In this document: piece by piece, positions 1 to 6,370 of the stretch
How positions within the stretch are numbered: the stretch's first letter is position 1
Layout of the letters: the number at the start of each line of letters is the position of its first letter
DNA from: Peptococcaceae bacterium
Lineage (GTDB): Bacteria; Bacillota; Dehalobacteriia; UBA7702
Length of the DNA: 8,377 nucleotides
Reading direction: 5' to 3'
Assembly: GCA_019415505.1 (NCBI GenBank)
Contig: DXZC01000098.1
Location: forward strand, 1-8,377
Notes under the pieces: generated by a model
Database searches by the model: none
What the model was told of the DNA's origin: nothing
Seen by the model: the letters and a program-made list of their open reading frames with translations, nothing else
Program-made: the position numbers and the translations under genes

Positions 1-1209
1 TTCTATGGGTTTGAGAATATAGTCCATACTGTCTAAGACCTCATCTGCCAGACCATGACCAGTACCAAAGACCAAAAGGTAATCCTGGTCATCCCGCTCT
101 ATTTTATCGCTAAGCTCCCGATAACCAATAACCTTGGGCCTTATCTTCGCCGAGGTGCCAACGGTTTTAGGTGTATTGCCCCCTGGAGCTTGAATATTTG
201 CCACAGCTTCGGCCAGGGAATCAACCACCTTAACCTTATTCAGAGCATATTTACGGTCAGGATTAACCTTGGAGCCATGGCCCTTAGTCCAATAGCGAAT
301 TAAATGGTCAACCAGGTCTTTTTGTTCCTCACCCGGTTGAATTATATAATAGCCGTCAACACCGTAGGTAGCCGCCAGTCTGGCAATATCGTGTATATCC
401 AAGTTAGTTACCGAGGTGGCGATAACATGGCCCTTGGGATCTAACACCGGGTAATGTACTAACGCTATATAAACGCCGCCTTTAGACCTTTGGGCCGCTG
501 CCAGAGGGTTAATAGCCGCCTTATCCTCAGGGGTGAGAGGTATATTAGCCAGTAAATCGGGTCGGTTTTGCCAGGTTCTCTTTAACCCCTGGCGCCGGCG
601 CCATTGTTCTATAACTTTATGGTCGCCGCATAAAAGAACATCGGGAACAGATAAGCCACGAAACTCACGGGGCCTGGTATATTGGGGTTGTTCCAAAATA
701 CCCTCATTAAAGCTTTCCTGGGCTAAAGACGCCGCATCACCCAGAACCCCCTCTAATAAGCGCACTATAGAATCGGTCATGACCATAGCGGGCAACTCGC
801 CGCCGGTGAGTACATAATCGCCAATGGAATACTCGCTGGCCTTAGTCAATTCCGTGACCCGCTGATCTATACCCTCATAATGTCCTGCCACGATAAACAG
901 CCGCTTTTCCTTGCTAAAGGCCACAGCGTCCTCCTGGGTAAAGGTCTTTCCCGCCGGGGTGGTAATAATTACCTTATCCCCTTGAGAATAGCCCTGGGCC
1001 TCTAAAGCCGCCATAATTGGTTCCGGCTTTAAAACCATACCCGAACCCCCGCCGTAAACCTGGTCGTCAGCTAGATGGGGATCCTCGGCATAGTCCCGGA
1101 TATTGTGAACGCCAATCTCAGCGAGGCCCTTATCCTGGGCCCGCTTCATCATAGACGCCTCCAGGGGGGCAAACATCTCAGGGAACAAAGTCAATATGTC
1201 AATTTTCAT
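1..1209 (-). CDS. trmD: TrmD tRNA (guanine37-N1)-methyltransferase fused to a second SPOUT RNA methyltransferase domain (3' end outside window)
   Basis: 403 codons are visible without a stop, and the gene continues past the left edge. Residues 1-243 are a full TrmD, which uses S-adenosylmethionine to methylate N1 of G37 next to the tRNA anticodon. It starts MKIDILTLFPEMF and shows the YGGGSGM loop, GHYEGIDQRV (109-118), the knot segment SIGDYVLTGGELPA (128-141), Arg150 (E. coli Arg154) and ESF...PQYTRP (165-180). From residue 244 (GGVYIALVHYP) the same frame reads a COG4752-like SPOUT domain with TNLDIHDIARLAATYG (255-270 region), YWTKGHG and FGTGHGLADEVL near the edge; about 40 residues should remain outside. 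Usual TrmD length is about 240-255, so this is a two-domain fusion, checked triplet by triplet. The start overlaps the rimM end by 11 bp, suggesting coupling. A GGAGG lies 12 nt upstream, a long spacing, but the N-terminus fits the family exactly. The substrate of the second domain is not known from the sequence. Confidence 0.93.
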   Translation of the reverse strand, partial: MKIDILTLFPEMFAPLEASMMKRAQDKGLAEIGVHNIRDYAEDPHLADDQVYGGGSGMVLKPEPIMAALEAQGYSQGDKVIITTPAGKTFTQEDAVAFSKEKRLFIVAGHYEGIDQRVTELTKASEYSIGDYVLTGGELPAMVMTDSIVRLLEGVLGDAASLAQESFNEGILEQPQYTRPREFRGLSVPDVLLCGDHKVIEQWRRRQGLKRTWQNRPDLLANIPLTPEDKAAINPLAAAQRSKGGVYIALVHYPVLDPKGHVIATSVTNLDIHDIARLAATYGVDGYYIIQPGEEQKDLVDHLIRYWTKGHGSKVNPDRKYALNKVKVVDSLAEAVANIQAPGGNTPKTVGTSAKIRPKVIGYRELSDKIERDDQDYLLVFGTGHGLADEVLDSMDYILKPIE

Positions 1210-1714
1210 GATATTTACAAGCCTCCAAGAGTCCGGGCAATAGGGCCACGGTTATTTTTCCCGCTGCTAAATCCACCTTCTGTACCACTTGTTTTACAGC
1301 AGGCAGTAGTAGATAATCGCCGTTACCCATAGCAACCCGGTAAACGTCGTTGGCGCCAGTGTTGATTACTTCTTGCAGGGTTCCCAAAGTTTTACCTTCA
1401 GCGGTAATTACCGCCAAACCCTCCAACTGAAAGATATAGTATTCGCCCTCAGGTAAATCCCCGGCCGCATCTGGGGGAACCTGCAAAAGGGAACCCTGCA
1501 CAGCCTCGGCAGCGTTCCTATCCCCTATTTCGGCAAAGTCAATTATTAAAGCCTCTTTGTGAGGACGGCAGGAAACCACCGTTACCTCCTGGCCGTTAGC
1601 AGCAAGAGTCATTTTACTGCCCTTATCAAAGCGGTGCGGGTTAGAGGAAAGGGAAATAACCTTCACTTCCCCTTTTATGCCATGGGCGGCTATTATTTTG
1701 CCAACGTCTATCAT
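1199..1714 (-). CDS. rimM: Ribosome maturation factor RimM
   Basis: A protein of 171 aa that assists assembly of the 30S head (16S rRNA processing, binding near S19). The N-terminal RimM domain begins MIDVGKIIAAHGIKGEVKV, the family signature. The C-terminal PRC-barrel contains YYIFQLEGLAVI, INTGANDVYRV and YLLLPAVKQVVQKVD and ends near LLPGLLE. The ATG at 1714 is chosen because it gives the normal family length and start, with GAGGGA just upstream, although the spacing of about 4 nt is tight. A longer frame opens at a TTG (1777) overlapping the khpA stop. It would add 21 residues encoded by an intergenic stem-loop and has no family support. The gene lies 59 bp after khpA and overlaps trmD by 11 bp; the rimM-trmD pairing is conserved in bacteria. 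Confidence 0.95.
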   Translation of the reverse strand: MIDVGKIIAAHGIKGEVKVISLSSNPHRFDKGSKMTLAANGQEVTVVSCRPHKEALIIDFAEIGDRNAAEAVQGSLLQVPPDAAGDLPEGEYYIFQLEGLAVITAEGKTLGTLQEVINTGANDVYRVAMGNGDYLLLPAVKQVVQKVDLAAGKITVALLPGLLEACKYHEN

Positions 1715-1730
1715 ACTTCCCTCATACGCA

Positions 1731-1766
1731 ACAGCGACCGAGAAAATTTTTCCTCGGTCACGCTGT
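1731..1766 (-). other. Stem-loop in the khpA-rimM spacer
   Basis: An inverted repeat: gaccgag at 1736-1742 pairs with ctcggtc at 1753-1759, extended by acagc (1731-1735) and gctgt (1762-1766) with a 2-nt bulge on one side. That makes a 12-bp stem with a 10-nt A/T loop. In the leftward transcript it sits 8 nt after the khpA stop and 7 nt before the rimM Shine-Dalgarno sequence. No T-run follows it, so it is not a standard intrinsic terminator. It may be an mRNA processing or stabilising hairpin, or affect rimM translation; that part is inference. Confidence 0.6.
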
Positions 1767-1773
1767 AATTCGT

Positions 1774-2001
1774 TCAAACAATATCCAAACTGGCTTTTTC
1801 GTTGTTCTTGGTGGCGTAGGCTTTCAATACCACACGGATGGACTTAGCAATCCGCCCCTGTTTACCTATGACCTTACCCATATCGTCAGGGTTAACGCTT
1901 AATTCCAATATGGTGGAATGCTCTCTTTTCTTCTCTTTGACTTCCACGTCCTCAGGGTGTTCCACCAAAGAAGAGGCAATATATTCGACCAATTCTTTCA
2001 T
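1774..2001 (-). CDS. khpA: KhpA, KH-domain RNA-binding protein
   Basis: A 75-aa single KH-domain protein (YlqC/KhpA family). In Firmicutes, KhpA with its partner KhpB binds RNA broadly and affects cell elongation and division. It starts MKELVEYIASSLVEHPEDVEV. The RNA-binding GxxG loop is GKQG within the stretch MGKVIGKQGRIAKSIRVVL, followed by the usual helix and a short C-terminus ending LDIV. The ATG at 2001 is preferred over the GTG at 2010: the AAGGAG sequence runs directly into that GTG but is 8 nt from the ATG, and MKELVEYIA is the typical start. It lies 12 bp after rpsP, in its standard place between rpsP and rimM, so it is cotranscribed. Confidence 0.94.
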   Translation of the reverse strand: MKELVEYIASSLVEHPEDVEVKEKKREHSTILELSVNPDDMGKVIGKQGRIAKSIRVVLKAYATKNNEKASLDIV

Positions 2002-2013
2002 GTCTGACACTCC

Positions 2014-2256
2014 TTATTTGATGCCGGCCTTTTTGAATAGATTTTTCACGGTATCAGAAATCTGAGCGCCGTCTTCAATCCATTTTTTGGCCTTCTCTTC
2101 GTCAATTTTTATTTCCGCCGGGTTAGTTAAGGGATTATAATAACCCAAGGTTTCAATAAATCTGCCGTCTCTGGGATAGCGGGAATCCGCCACCACGACT
2201 CTGTAAAAAGGTGATTTCTTTGCGCCCATTCTTTTCAATCTAATTTTAGTTGCCAC
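2014..2256 (-). CDS. rpsP: Ribosomal protein S16 (bS16)
   Basis: An 80-aa protein of the small subunit that binds 16S rRNA early in 30S assembly. It starts ATKIRLKRMGAKKSPFYRVVVADSR, followed by PRDGRFIETLGYYNP, which is diagnostic of bS16, and has a lysine-rich C-terminus (VKNLFKKAGIK). Length is normal for the family. The start codon is GTG at 2256, with AGGAGG 8 nt upstream, a strong ribosome binding site fitting high expression. It follows ffh after a 74-bp AT-rich spacer and precedes khpA by 12 bp. Confidence 0.97.
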   Translation of the reverse strand: MATKIRLKRMGAKKSPFYRVVVADSRYPRDGRFIETLGYYNPLTNPAEIKIDEEKAKKWIEDGAQISDTVKNLFKKAGIK

Positions 2257-2330
2257 TTTAATTTCCTCCTAGTGTATTTAAACTTAAATTATTAAAATTT
2301 GTGAATAATTCACATAATAATTATTAAAAC
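2257..2330 (-). promoter_or_regulatory. AT-rich spacer between ffh and rpsP with palindrome and direct repeats
   Basis: This is the longest gap inside the operon. It contains a perfect 13-nt palindrome gtgaataattcac (2301-2313), flanked by two copies of aattattaaaa at 2287-2297 and 2319-2329. The rpsP ribosome binding site follows. A weak internal promoter on the minus strand (TTCACA followed by T/A-rich -10-like sequence) is possible but not convincing. It could also be an operator or a mRNA processing site. Confidence 0.3.
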
Positions 2331-3674
2331 TTAAAGGCCGGGAAAATTCAATTTACCCCTTTTCTTTTTCCCACCGTTGCCACCAAACTGTTTCATCAGC
2401 TTTTTACTCTGTTCAAACTGTTTCAAAAGGCGGTTGATATCCTGCACGGAAGTGCCGCTACCAGCTGCTATACGCTTTTTACGGCTGCCGTTCATCAAAG
2501 CGGAATCCCGGCGTTCTTCCGGCGTCATACTTTGAATGATAGCTTCGGTTTTTTTCATCAAACCTTCATCTATTTCTAAATTTTTCAAGGCCTTATTAGA
2601 GCCAACACCGGGTAGCATATTTAAAAGCTCCTGCATGGAACCCATTTTTTTCATACCCTGCATTTGCTCGTAAAAGTCCTCCAGAGTGAATTGGGATTTC
2701 AGAATCCGCTCTTCCAGTTCCTTGGCTTTTTCTTCATCATATACGTTCTGGGCTTTTTCAATCAAGGTGAGCATATCGCCCATACCCAAAATACGAGAAG
2801 CCATACGGTCAGGATAGAAAACCTCTAGAGCATCGCTTTTCTCACCCATGCCCACAAATTTTATGGGGCAGCCGGTTACAGCCTTTACCGATAATGCGGC
2901 GCCACCCCTGGCGTCACCATCCAGCTTAGTCAAAATTAAGCCGCTAATGGATAATGTGGCGTTAAATGATTCCGCCACGTTTACAGCATCCTGCCCGGTC
3001 ATAGCGTCCACTACCAGCAATATTTCGTGGGGTTGCACCAAGTTTTTAATATCATTCAATTCCGCCATCAGCTCTTCATTGACATGGAGCCGGCCAGCGG
3101 TGTCCAAAATGACAATATCATTGCCGTGGGTTTTGGCGTGTTCTAAGGATCCTTGCGCCACAGCCAAAGGGGTACTATCAACAGTCTTAGCAAATACCGG
3201 TAAGCCTAGGCCCTCGCCGACTACCTGTAATTGTTTAATGGCAGCGGGACGCTGTAAGTCACAAGCCACCAAAAGGGGGCGGCGGCCCTGGCTTTTAAAA
3301 TAATTGCCTAATTTACCTACAGTGGTGGTTTTACCGGCCCCTTGCAAACCAGCCAGCATAATTATAGTTGGCGGTTTAGAGGCAATTTCGATTTTACTTT
3401 CTTGGGAGCCTAATAAATCAATTAATTCCTCGTTAACAATTTTTACAACCTGCTGCCCCGGAGTAAGGCTTTCCAGTACCTCAGCCCCTAAAGCCCGCTC
3501 CTTGACTGTGCTAACGAAGCTTTTCACCACTTTAAAGTTTACATCAGCTTCTAAAAGGGCCAGACGGATTTCCCGCATTGAATCATTAATATCCGCTTCA
3601 GATAGCTTGCCCTTACCTTTAAGTTTATTAAATGTTTCCTGTAGCTTTTCAGCTAAAGAACCGAATACTGCCAT
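2331..3674 (-). CDS. ffh: Signal recognition particle protein Ffh (SRP54)
   Basis: A 447-aa GTPase that binds SRP RNA and signal sequences emerging from the ribosome and docks with FtsY to deliver membrane and secreted proteins. The N domain is residues ~1-90. The G domain has the P-loop GLQGAGKTT (109-117), DTAGRLH (191-197) and TKLDGDARGG (249-258), plus VDAMTGQDA. The M domain (~300-435) is methionine-rich, with the RNA-binding segment SRKKRIAAGSG (397-407), and ends in the basic tail KKKRGKLNFPGL. Length and motifs are complete. The ATG at 3674 lies 2 bp after the ylxM stop, with AAGGCGG upstream, so the two are translated together. Confidence is near certain. Confidence 0.98.
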   Translation of the reverse strand: MAVFGSLAEKLQETFNKLKGKGKLSEADINDSMREIRLALLEADVNFKVVKSFVSTVKERALGAEVLESLTPGQQVVKIVNEELIDLLGSQESKIEIASKPPTIIMLAGLQGAGKTTTVGKLGNYFKSQGRRPLLVACDLQRPAAIKQLQVVGEGLGLPVFAKTVDSTPLAVAQGSLEHAKTHGNDIVILDTAGRLHVNEELMAELNDIKNLVQPHEILLVVDAMTGQDAVNVAESFNATLSISGLILTKLDGDARGGAALSVKAVTGCPIKFVGMGEKSDALEVFYPDRMASRILGMGDMLTLIEKAQNVYDEEKAKELEERILKSQFTLEDFYEQMQGMKKMGSMQELLNMLPGVGSNKALKNLEIDEGLMKKTEAIIQSMTPEERRDSALMNGSRKKRIAAGSGTSVQDINRLLKQFEQSKKLMKQFGGNGGKKKRGKLNFPGL

Positions 3675-3676
3675 AA

Positions 3677-4030
3677 TTACCGCCTTTCCACTGCGTCAAT
3701 GGCATTGACCTCAGCTATTATATCTGATAACACGGTTTTATCCGCCGCGCCGGCCGTTAACTCGCCAACCTTTTGCCGGAGAATGGCAACATGGTGGGAT
3801 ATTTCCATAAATTTACCGGCCAGTCCCAGTTTATCTTCGTATTCTTCTAATATGGCGTCAGTGCGTTTAAGCATATCATGAATAGCTTGGCGGCTCACAG
3901 CGAGATTTTCCGCAATCTCCCCCAGGCTCATATCTTCGCTATGCACTAAATCGTAAACTTCCTGTTGGCGTTGGGTCAGCAGGGGGCCGTAAACGTCGAA
4001 CAACAAGGCCTTTCTACCATATTCATCCAT
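3677..4030 (-). CDS. ylxM: YlxM-like helix-turn-helix protein, partner of Ffh
   Basis: A 117-aa UPF0122/YlxM family protein, nearly always encoded directly upstream of ffh in Firmicutes and proposed to act with the SRP. The N-terminal part contains YGPLLTQRQQEVYDLV (14-29) and a sigma-70 region-4-like helix-turn-helix, SLGEIAENLAVSRQAIHDML (35-54). A helical C-terminus (~55-117) follows. The ATG at 4030 has AGGAG 6 nt upstream. It is the first gene of the operon, 33 bp downstream of the -10 box. The fold suggests nucleic-acid binding, but its exact role in SRP function is not settled, and nothing here resolves it. Confidence 0.93.
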   Translation of the reverse strand: MDEYGRKALLFDVYGPLLTQRQQEVYDLVHSEDMSLGEIAENLAVSRQAIHDMLKRTDAILEEYEDKLGLAGKFMEISHHVAILRQKVGELTAGAADKTVLSDIIAEVNAIDAVERR

Positions 4031-4063
4031 ACCTATCTCCTGTCAAGGAAAAATACTTTACAT

Positions 4064-4092
4064 AGTTTACCATAGGGAGTCTTTAAAGTCAA
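4064..4092 (-). promoter_or_regulatory. Sigma-A promoter of the ylxM-ffh-rpsP-khpA-rimM-trmD operon
   Basis: On the minus strand TTGACT (4087-4092) and TAAACT (4064-4069) are separated by exactly 17 bp. The -10 box ends 33 bp before the ylxM ATG. The -35 box starts only 5 bp beyond the stop of the upstream binding-protein gene, with no terminator between, so readthrough into the operon is also possible. Confidence 0.8.
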
Positions 4093-4097
4093 GGGAA

Positions 4098-5018
4098 TTA
4101 GAGGAAATTCCTCGCTCGAAGAAAGTCGCGCAAATAGCTGTCTATATCATTGCCTTCCAAATAAACTTTTCTGATAATTGAGGACATAGTTCCAGAGGTT
4201 ATCAGTCCATTCATGGTTGAGAGCACATCCTTAATTTCCGGGTAAGCCAGGAGGAATTCGTCATTACCCACATAACAGGCCAGCTCTGGCGTAAAAAATC
4301 GTTGATCATCCTTTAGTAGATACAAATTATACATATTATTATATACCGAGGTTTGCGGCCCAACCATTATGTCAATATCCCCCCGCCGTAAGGCGAAAAA
4401 GCCCTCCTCCTCACTGTATACCTTCGCGTCTTGAAATTTCAAATCATAGGCCTTACATAGGGCCTTATAGCCCTTGCTCCGGGCGTAAAAGGATTCCTCC
4501 ATACCTATAACCATATCCCCCGCCAAAGGCTCCAAGGAGCTTATGCCAGAGGTGCGATCCAACCCTAGTTCATCCCTGAGCTCTGGGGTCATATAAAGGG
4601 TAAGTCCGCCGTCATAACCAATACTTTCAGAAACATACACGCCTTTTTCCAACATTGCATTTTGTAGCTGTACCAAAATCACAGCGTATTGCAAGTCATC
4701 AGCCGGTAAACCGAGGGCATTTAGATAAATAGAACCTGTATAATCAAAGTACAAATCTATTTTATTGTCCCGCAAATCATTATAAAGCGACTTAGAGGTA
4801 ACATTTTCCTCTTGCACAATTTTAACTTGATGGTTGGTTTTTTCCATAATAAGAATGGAAGCTAGATTAGCTAAAATTTCACCTTCTCTAGTATTTTTAG
4901 TACAAATACGCACTTCCTGGCTATTTACAGCTTCTTCCCCTTCGCTTTGGCCGCAACCGCACAGGGAGAGAGTCACAAAAACTATTAAACAAATAAGCCC
5001 AAAAATTTTTACTTTCAT
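4098..5018 (-). CDS. OpuC/ProX-type (OpuAC family) substrate-binding lipoprotein
   Basis: A 306-aa protein. Residues 1-22 are a lipoprotein signal: a basic MKVK, a hydrophobic core and the lipobox LCGC with Cys22 as the lipidated residue, so it is anchored outside the membrane. The mature part matches the OpuAC/ProX class, which delivers glycine betaine, choline, carnitine or similar quaternary amines to an ABC importer. It has VRICTKNTREGEILANLASILIM at the start, IDLYFDYTGS (87-96, the family YTGT region), LGLDRTSGISSLEPLA, FYARSKGYKAL, an EGFFALRRGDIDIMVG segment (205-220) and DEFLLAYPEIKDVL. No permease or ATPase gene is adjacent, so the partner must be elsewhere, or the protein may act as a sensor or scavenger. 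The ligand cannot be fixed from sequence. The ribosome binding site is GGTGG. Confidence 0.85.
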   Translation of the reverse strand: MKVKIFGLICLIVFVTLSLCGCGQSEGEEAVNSQEVRICTKNTREGEILANLASILIMEKTNHQVKIVQEENVTSKSLYNDLRDNKIDLYFDYTGSIYLNALGLPADDLQYAVILVQLQNAMLEKGVYVSESIGYDGGLTLYMTPELRDELGLDRTSGISSLEPLAGDMVIGMEESFYARSKGYKALCKAYDLKFQDAKVYSEEEGFFALRRGDIDIMVGPQTSVYNNMYNLYLLKDDQRFFTPELACYVGNDEFLLAYPEIKDVLSTMNGLITSGTMSSIIRKVYLEGNDIDSYLRDFLRARNFL

Positions 5019-5054
5019 ATTACCACCGCATCCACATATACAAGATAATTTAAT

Positions 5055-5083
5055 ATTTTATCATATATTCCCCTATTTAACAA
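5055..5083 (-). promoter_or_regulatory. Promoter of the OpuC-type binding-protein gene
   Basis: On the minus strand TTGTTA (5078-5083) and TAAAAT (5055-5060) are 17 bp apart, and TG one base before the -10 gives an extended -10. It lies 36 bp upstream of the ATG at 5018, in the 146-bp divergent region. Confidence 0.6.
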
Positions 5084-5120
5084 TAGAGCCAGTATATATA
5101 TGGTTTTTTCCCCACAAAAA

Positions 5121-5129
5121 TGTTATAAT
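5121..5129 (+). promoter_or_regulatory. Extended -10 promoter of the Ldh_2 oxidoreductase gene
   Basis: TGTTATAAT is a perfect -10 (5124-5129) with the TG extension. No good -35 is seen 16-18 bp upstream (tggttt at best), so it would rely on the extended -10. It is 35 bp before the ATG at 5165. Confidence 0.6.
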
Positions 5130-5164
5130 AACTTAAAAAGCAATTTAGGTTAGGAGTTATAAAA

Positions 5165-6268
5165 ATGACAGATAAATGTGTAGCTTGGGATACTATAACC
5201 AATTTCGTGACAGAAGCCTTTTGCGGCTATGGCGTACCCAGGGCTGACGCGGAAATTTGCGCGGACGTACTTATTGAAGCGGATCGGCGGGGCATTACCT
5301 CCCACGGGGTTAACAGATTTAAACCTATTTATATAGACCGCCTCAAAAAGGGTATACAAAAACCAGTGACAGAATTTGAAATACTACGGGAAACACCCAC
5401 TACCGCTGTGATAGACGGACACGACGGCATGGGTCAAGTCATCGCCTACCGTTCCATGAGTCTAGCTATAGAGAAGGCCCAAAAATATGGCATGGGCATG
5501 GTAGCTGTACGCAACTCCACCCATTATGGCATTGCCGGCTATTATGCAACTATGGCCACGAGCCAAGATTGTATTGGCATAACTGGCACCAACGCACGCC
5601 CCTCCATTGCCCCAACCTTTGGGGTGGAAACCATGATGGGCACTAATCCCCTTTGCCTCGGCCTCCCTACTGACGAGGACTTTCCCTTTGTCATAGATTG
5701 CGCCACCTCCATAACCCAACGGGGTAAAATTGAATATTGGGCCAGACTGGACCAAGCAACGCCGGAGGGTCTGGTTATCACGAAGGACGGCAATACTCTC
5801 ACCGACTCCGCAGAAATTCTCACCGCTTTATCCCAAGGGGAAGCAGCCTTTGCACCCTTAGGCGGCATAGGCGAAGAACTGGCCGGCTATAAGGGTTACG
5901 GCTATTGCTGCGCTGTTGAGATACTCTCAGCCGCTTTACAGAGCGGACAATATATGAAAATGCTTACCGGCTTAGACGCCAATGGTAAATCCGTGCCCTA
6001 TGGCCTGGGGCATTTCTTTATAGCGGTTGATACCAATGCCTTTATGGGCGCTAAAGCGTTTAAGGAAACAGCTGGCAATATTCTGCGTGAATTGAGGAAT
6101 TCAGAAAAAGCTCCCGGCGCTAACCAAATATTCACTGCTGGGGAAAAGGAGTATTTAGCCAAGCAGAGCTCAAAAAATAAAGGTGTTCTCGTCAACGAGG
6201 CCGTACAGAAAGAGCTTAAAGAGGTTCAAATAGAGCTAGGGCTTGACCAATATGACTTGGGCTTTTAA
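5165..6268 (+). CDS. Malate/L-lactate dehydrogenase family (Ldh_2) NAD(P)-dependent oxidoreductase
   Basis: A 367-aa cytoplasmic enzyme of the LDH2/MDH2 family, which differs from classical Rossmann malate and lactate dehydrogenases. Members reduce or oxidise 2-oxo/2-hydroxy acids (malate, lactate, sulfolactate, ureidoglycolate) or cyclic imino acids with NAD(P). Visible family features are ADRRGITSHGVNR (39-51), the active-site region RNSTHYGIAGYY (116-127, with His120), the cofactor-loop GTNP (159-162), FVIDCATS (175-182) and GYKGYG (241-246). IFTAGE (322-327) stands where the family often has IFxPGE. Length is normal. The ATG has TAGGAG 8 nt upstream. It appears monocistronic, with its own promoter and terminator, divergent from the binding-protein gene. 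The substrate is not determined; malate or a related hydroxy acid is the default family guess. Confidence 0.9.
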   Translation: MTDKCVAWDTITNFVTEAFCGYGVPRADAEICADVLIEADRRGITSHGVNRFKPIYIDRLKKGIQKPVTEFEILRETPTTAVIDGHDGMGQVIAYRSMSLAIEKAQKYGMGMVAVRNSTHYGIAGYYATMATSQDCIGITGTNARPSIAPTFGVETMMGTNPLCLGLPTDEDFPFVIDCATSITQRGKIEYWARLDQATPEGLVITKDGNTLTDSAEILTALSQGEAAFAPLGGIGEELAGYKGYGYCCAVEILSAALQSGQYMKMLTGLDANGKSVPYGLGHFFIAVDTNAFMGAKAFKETAGNILRELRNSEKAPGANQIFTAGEKEYLAKQSSKNKGVLVNEAVQKELKEVQIELGLDQYDLGF

Positions 6269-6336
6269 AACGGTAATAAGACGCAATCGCATAACCACAT
6301 AACCAAAACCAATTATAGTCGTTCATATTTTAATAC

Positions 6337-6370
6337 AAAACAACGCCAAAACCTAGTTAGGCGTTGTTTT
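6337..6370 (+). terminator. Intrinsic terminator after the Ldh_2 gene, possibly bidirectional
   Basis: The 11-nt arms aaaacaacgcc (6337-6347) and ggcgttgtttt (6360-6370) pair perfectly around a 12-nt loop. The rightward transcript ends in TTTT. The A-tract on the left arm would give a T-tract on the opposite strand, so it could also stop leftward transcription. It lies 68 bp after the dehydrogenase stop codon. Confidence 0.85.

Noticed and set aside
533..817. Plus-strand frame of 94 codons opposite trmD
   Set aside because: It is antisense to the conserved TrmD motifs (YTRP, SIGDYVLTGGELPA) and has no features of its own.
1715..1777. 21-residue N-terminal extension of RimM from a TTG at 1777
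   Set aside because: The extension is encoded by the spacer stem-loop, lacks family similarity, and the ATG at 1714 gives the standard RimM start and length.
2848..3708. Two long plus-strand open frames opposite ffh
   Set aside because: They lie wholly antisense to a near-certain ffh/ylxM coding region, show no family features and have no ribosome binding site; they are shadows of the codon pattern.
4025..4048. TTGACA sequence next to the ylxM ribosome binding site as a second promoter
   Set aside because: No acceptable -10 box lies at the right distance; the TTGACT-17-TAAACT pair upstream is far better placed.
4101..4113. Palindrome gaggaaattcctc as a terminator
   Set aside because: It is inside the coding end, can form only a very short stem with a tiny loop, and has no T-run after it.
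5462..5868. Minus-strand open frames inside the Ldh_2 gene
   Set aside because: The plus-strand frame encodes a full conserved enzyme; the antisense frames have no recognisable motifs.
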